Assembly (NCBI GenBank): GCA_002730485.1
Contig: PCAH01000123.1
Coordinates: 1 to 44,506 of the forward strand
Origin: Dehalococcoidia bacterium
GTDB lineage: Bacteria; Chloroflexota; Dehalococcoidia; UBA3495
DNA: 44,506 nt
Reading direction: 5' to 3'
Positions 41,916-44,506 of the stretch are shown piece after piece. Under the pieces are notes generated by a model that was not told where the DNA came from, did no database searches, and saw only the letters and a program-made list of their open reading frames with translations. A program made the position numbers and the translations under genes. Positions within the stretch are counted from its first letter, which is position 1. Each line of letters starts with the position of its first letter.

Positions 41916-43274
41916 TTAATTAGCTACAGCGGAACGAAGCGCGTCCAATAGCGATGCGTCCTCTTCGGGCAGCACCGTCCGCGGATCCAGCAGGACCCGG
42001 TCATCTTCAACCCTGGCAACGACGGGGGTGCTGAACTCCCGCAGCCGACGCATCACTTCAACCGCGCCGACCTCGCCGCAGTCCAGGGACAACACCCAAG
42101 AGGGCAGCGTCTCCCCCGGCAGGCTGCCACCGCCAACTGCAGAGCGACTTTCATCCACCGTTGATGGACATTCCAGACCGGTTTGCCACGACTTGGCCCG
42201 CTTCTTAAGCTGCGCATCTGGGGTGGATATCATCCGCCAGACCGGTATCTCTTGCTCAGCTTCACCCTTCAGGTAATGGACCAATGTGGCGGTTAGGCTG
42301 GCCAGACTCATCTTGTCGATACGCACCGCCCTGGCCAGAGGATGGCGTGCCAACCGGTCAACAAGGTCTTTCTTGCCAACTATGATCCCCGCTTGCGGGC
42401 CACCCAATAGTTTGTCCCCGGAGAAGAAAACCAGACCCGATCCGTCTTTGACGCTCTCTTGAGGCGTCGGCTCGTGAGCCATCCCGTAGTTCTCGGTGAG
42501 CATCAGGCTGCCGCTGCCGACATCATGGAGGACTGCAACTCCCCGGGATTTGCCAACCTCGACCAGGTCTGCGGTGGCAACCTCGGCAGTGAACCCTTCC
42601 ACCCTGAAGTTGCTGGAATGCACCTTTAAGAAGGCGGCTGTATTCTCGGTAACCGCATCGTCATAGTCACGGACATAGGTGCGGTTGGTGGTGCCGACAT
42701 CTATCAGGGTGCTACCGCTTTGTCGAAGCACGTCAGGGACACGGAACCCTCCGCCTATCTCCACCGCCTCAGAACGGGAGACCACCACCTCTTTGCCGGC
42801 GGCCAGAGCTGAAAGACCCAGGAGCATGGCTGAGGCGTTATTGTTCACTGCCAGGGCCGCCTCTGCGCCGGTGATCTGACACAACAGCGACTGCAACTGT
42901 GCCTGACGGGATCCGCGCCTTCCGGTGGCCAGGTCCAGCTTCAAGTTGGAGTACCCCTGGGCTGCTTGGTTGGAGGCTTCAATGGCCGCTTTGCTCAGGG
43001 GAGCCCGCCCCAGATTGGTGTGGATCACCACTCCGGTGGCATTGATCACATGGCGGGGTTCCGCCCGCATGGTGTCTTCGATGCTCTGGCAGACAGTACG
43101 GGCGACGTCGTCGGCATTTGGAGAGTCGCCACCCTGCCTGATATGGTCACGGGCCGAATCCAACGCCTCGCGGACAAGGTCTACGATCCAGTCGCGGTCA
43201 AATGACTCAGCGGCGGCGGCCACGTCCTGCTTGGCAAGAACACTATCAACGCTGGGGAGGTTGCGAAATTGCAT
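41916..43274 (-). CDS. selA: L-seryl-tRNA(Sec) selenium transferase
   Basis: 452 residues, the normal bacterial SelA length. Signatures: N-terminal FRNLPSVDSVLAKQD, the VINATGVVIHTNLGRAPLSK block, EAALAVNNNASAMLLGLSAL, the VEIGGGFRVPDVLRQSG segment, VLHDVGSGSLM and the PLP-binding lysine in VFFSGDKLLGGPQAGIIVG. The homodecameric enzyme converts seryl-tRNA(Sec) to selenocysteyl-tRNA using selenophosphate. Its presence implies that the organism makes selenoproteins, though selB, selC and selD are not in this window. It diverges from the small secreted peptide gene at 43427. Confidence 0.95.
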   Translation of the reverse strand: MQFRNLPSVDSVLAKQDVAAAAESFDRDWIVDLVREALDSARDHIRQGGDSPNADDVARTVCQSIEDTMRAEPRHVINATGVVIHTNLGRAPLSKAAIEASNQAAQGYSNLKLDLATGRRGSRQAQLQSLLCQITGAEAALAVNNNASAMLLGLSALAAGKEVVVSRSEAVEIGGGFRVPDVLRQSGSTLIDVGTTNRTYVRDYDDAVTENTAAFLKVHSSNFRVEGFTAEVATADLVEVGKSRGVAVLHDVGSGSLMLTENYGMAHEPTPQESVKDGSGLVFFSGDKLLGGPQAGIIVGKKDLVDRLARHPLARAVRIDKMSLASLTATLVHYLKGEAEQEIPVWRMISTPDAQLKKRAKSWQTGLECPSTVDESRSAVGGGSLPGETLPSWVLSLDCGEVGAVEVMRRLREFSTPVVARVEDDRVLLDPRTVLPEEDASLLDALRSAVAN

Positions 43275-43426
43275 CTAGCGATCCGATATCCAAAGGGTTG
43301 CGTATATATGCCTGAACGGGCTTTATTCTAGCATGAGAGACTGAAATACCAGACTCAATCCTGGCACATCCAGAATCACTAGTATAGAATAATCTTACTC
43401 TGGTCGCCGTTAATAGTGTTGCCGCA

Positions 43427-43639
43427 ATGAAACCAAAACTGGCCGCAATATTAGTCATTGGACTGTTGACCTTGTCCATCGTGGGCACGGCTGTGGCCGC
43501 CATCAGCCAGGCTGTCGCCGAAGAACCCAGCACATCAAGTGTCACTCTTGGCAGCTACACCAACCAGATTGGCGACACCAAAGGCGACGACGAAAGCCGC
43601 GCAACCGGCGCATTCAAGTTCGTCTGCCCCTTCCACTGA
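43427..43639 (+). CDS. Small predicted secreted peptide, 70 residues
   Basis: MKPKLAAILVIGLLTLSIVG followed by TAVAAISQAVAEEP is a good signal peptide, with cleavage likely after TAVA or QAVA, leaving a mature peptide of about 40 residues. The mature part is polar (SSVTLGSYTNQIGDTKGDDE) and ends FKFVCPFH with one cysteine. No strong ribosome site precedes the ATG. I do not recognise a family. It lies alone between selA (divergent) and an acyl-CoA dehydrogenase gene 130 bases downstream. It could be a small secreted or membrane-released peptide or a chance ORF, though the signal sequence argues for a real gene. Confidence 0.5.
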   Translation: MKPKLAAILVIGLLTLSIVGTAVAAISQAVAEEPSTSSVTLGSYTNQIGDTKGDDESRATGAFKFVCPFH

Positions 43640-43769
43640 CCTAACCCTCACCGTCCCCACTCTGCAAATACGCCTCCCTGTTGACCTCTGGGCGCTCTGC
43701 GCCTAATGTTCTTGTTGCCAATTTATTTCTAAACCAGCCAACGATACCGGTCCAATGGAGATTTCAGCC

Positions 43770-44506
43770 ATGCAAGCAGGCCTTCCCCCGGAGCTAGACG
43801 CCCTCAAGAACACCATCCGCCAGATTGTGCAGGATGAATGTTATCCCCTGGAGGCAGAATTCCTGGCCAACCCGTCCCAAGAGGGCGTGGACGAGCCCGG
43901 CGCTCCAAGGGGCATCGCCGAAGCGCTCTCAGGCCTATTGGGAGTTCTGCCGGAGGCGTCCTGGGACCGCCTGAACAAGATATCCAAGGACACTGGCATC
44001 TACACCTCATTCGTACCCGAGGAGTACGGCGGCGGCGGCATGGGGGCCTTGGGTCACGTCATCCTAGATGAAGAGGTGCATAAGAGCATCGTCCAGCTGC
44101 CAACCTCTCCGGTGCCTTTGATGATGGTTGGCGCAGCCACTCCAGAACAGGAACAGGAATACCTGCTTCCCTCAGTCGAAGGTAAATTGCACTACGCCTT
44201 TGGCCAGACGGAACCAAACGCAGGCTCTGATCCCGGCGGCATGATGCAGACCAGGGCTGTGTTGGACGGTGACGATTGGGTGATCAACGGGACCAAGACG
44301 TTTATCTCCGGCGCAGCTTCATCCGATTACATCCTGCTCCAGGCGGTGACCGACCCCGACAAACGCCAACGGGGCGGCATCACCATGTTCATCATCGACA
44401 ACCCATCACCCGGCCTGAGTTTCGACTCCATTCGACTCTGGGTAAACCCAGGCAAACCCCAGCAGTACACGGTCAACCTGGACAACGTCCGAGTGCCCCA
44501 GACCAA
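43770..44506 (+). CDS. Acyl-CoA dehydrogenase, N-terminal part, cut by the window edge
   Basis: 245 complete codons are visible, from the ATG at 43770 (GGAG 9 bases upstream; an in-frame ATG at 43755 is possible) to the right edge with no stop. The N-terminal helical domain (ELDALKNTIRQIVQDECYPL) is followed by SFVPEEYGGGGMGALGHVIL. The FAD-binding middle region reads YAFGQTEPNAGSDPGGM, then WVINGTKTFISGAASSDYIL, both diagnostic of the acyl-CoA dehydrogenase superfamily. The catalytic base and C-terminal domain lie outside the window. It would introduce a double bond into an acyl-CoA and pass electrons to ETF; substrate length is unknown. It fits the CoA-thioester catabolism seen elsewhere in the window. 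Confidence 0.9.
   Translation, partial: MQAGLPPELDALKNTIRQIVQDECYPLEAEFLANPSQEGVDEPGAPRGIAEALSGLLGVLPEASWDRLNKISKDTGIYTSFVPEEYGGGGMGALGHVILDEEVHKSIVQLPTSPVPLMMVGAATPEQEQEYLLPSVEGKLHYAFGQTEPNAGSDPGGMMQTRAVLDGDDWVINGTKTFISGAASSDYILLQAVTDPDKRQRGGITMFIIDNPSPGLSFDSIRLWVNPGKPQQYTVNLDNVRVPQT

Noticed and set aside
43628..43660. Possible selenocysteine TGA at the end of the small peptide (CPFH-TGA)
   Set aside because: Sequence after the TGA gives a short, proline-rich, unconserved-looking tail; no selenoprotein family is recognised, and a SECIS element cannot be judged by eye.

Overview
The window most resembles a metagenome-derived genome of a Chloroflexota bacterium, probably a Dehalococcoidia/SAR202-type lineage. 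This is inferred from gene content and sequence style; no search was possible. The clues are an archaellum/Tad-type secretion platform protein, lipoproteins with clear lipoboxes, several TTG starts, CaiB-, M20- and amidohydrolase-type catabolic genes, selA, and intergenic mobile-looking repeats. I see no tRNA, rRNA, CRISPR array, integrase or transposase gene.

Layout. (1) 1-300 looks like foreign, GC-rich sequence (an M1-aminopeptidase-like fragment) joined in frame to a FlaJ/TadC-like membrane protein, probably an assembly chimera. That gene is followed by an acidic protein carrying an in-frame stop. (2) 2.2-16.2 kb is a catabolic region: ACMSD-like amidohydrolase, thiamine-diphosphate enzyme, PaiB-like flavoprotein, EthD-like protein, a complete lutABC lactate-oxidation operon, an MNT-HEPN pair with degraded nucleotidyltransferase residues, a CaiB-type CoA-transferase, glycerate kinase and two tandem M20 amidohydrolases. 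(3) 16.2-21.5 kb, mostly minus strand: dolichol/phytol-kinase-like membrane protein, cupredoxin-like lipoprotein, cysteine desulfurase, site-2 protease, and the overlapping polyamine genes speD and speB. (4) 21.6-27.5 kb, plus strand: a GldA/GldF/GldG/DUF4340 ABC-transporter operon and cinA.

(5) 27.5-28.3 kb is a repeat island ending in a strong terminator. (6) 28.3-34.9 kb, minus strand: coaE, a MoxR AAA+ ATPase, a Nudix hydrolase and a 1124-residue VWA protein with an N-terminal helical-repeat region, plus a RimI-like acetyltransferase. The MoxR-Nudix-VWA cassette beside coaE is the best candidate for an uncharacterised system. (7) 35.0-38.4 kb: a 716-residue lipoprotein and a frameshifted PHP-domain (endonuclease Q-like) gene. 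(8) 38.4-40.6 kb: groES-groEL with a visible promoter and terminator. (9) 40.6-41.1 kb is a second repeat island. (10) 41.1-44.5 kb: an alpha/beta hydrolase lacking its nucleophilic serine, selA, a 70-residue secreted peptide and the start of an acyl-CoA dehydrogenase cut by the window edge.

The two repeat islands carry the same composite element of about 256 bp, built from an inverted-repeat unit of about 95 bp and a 31-32-bp core that recurs five times in the window.
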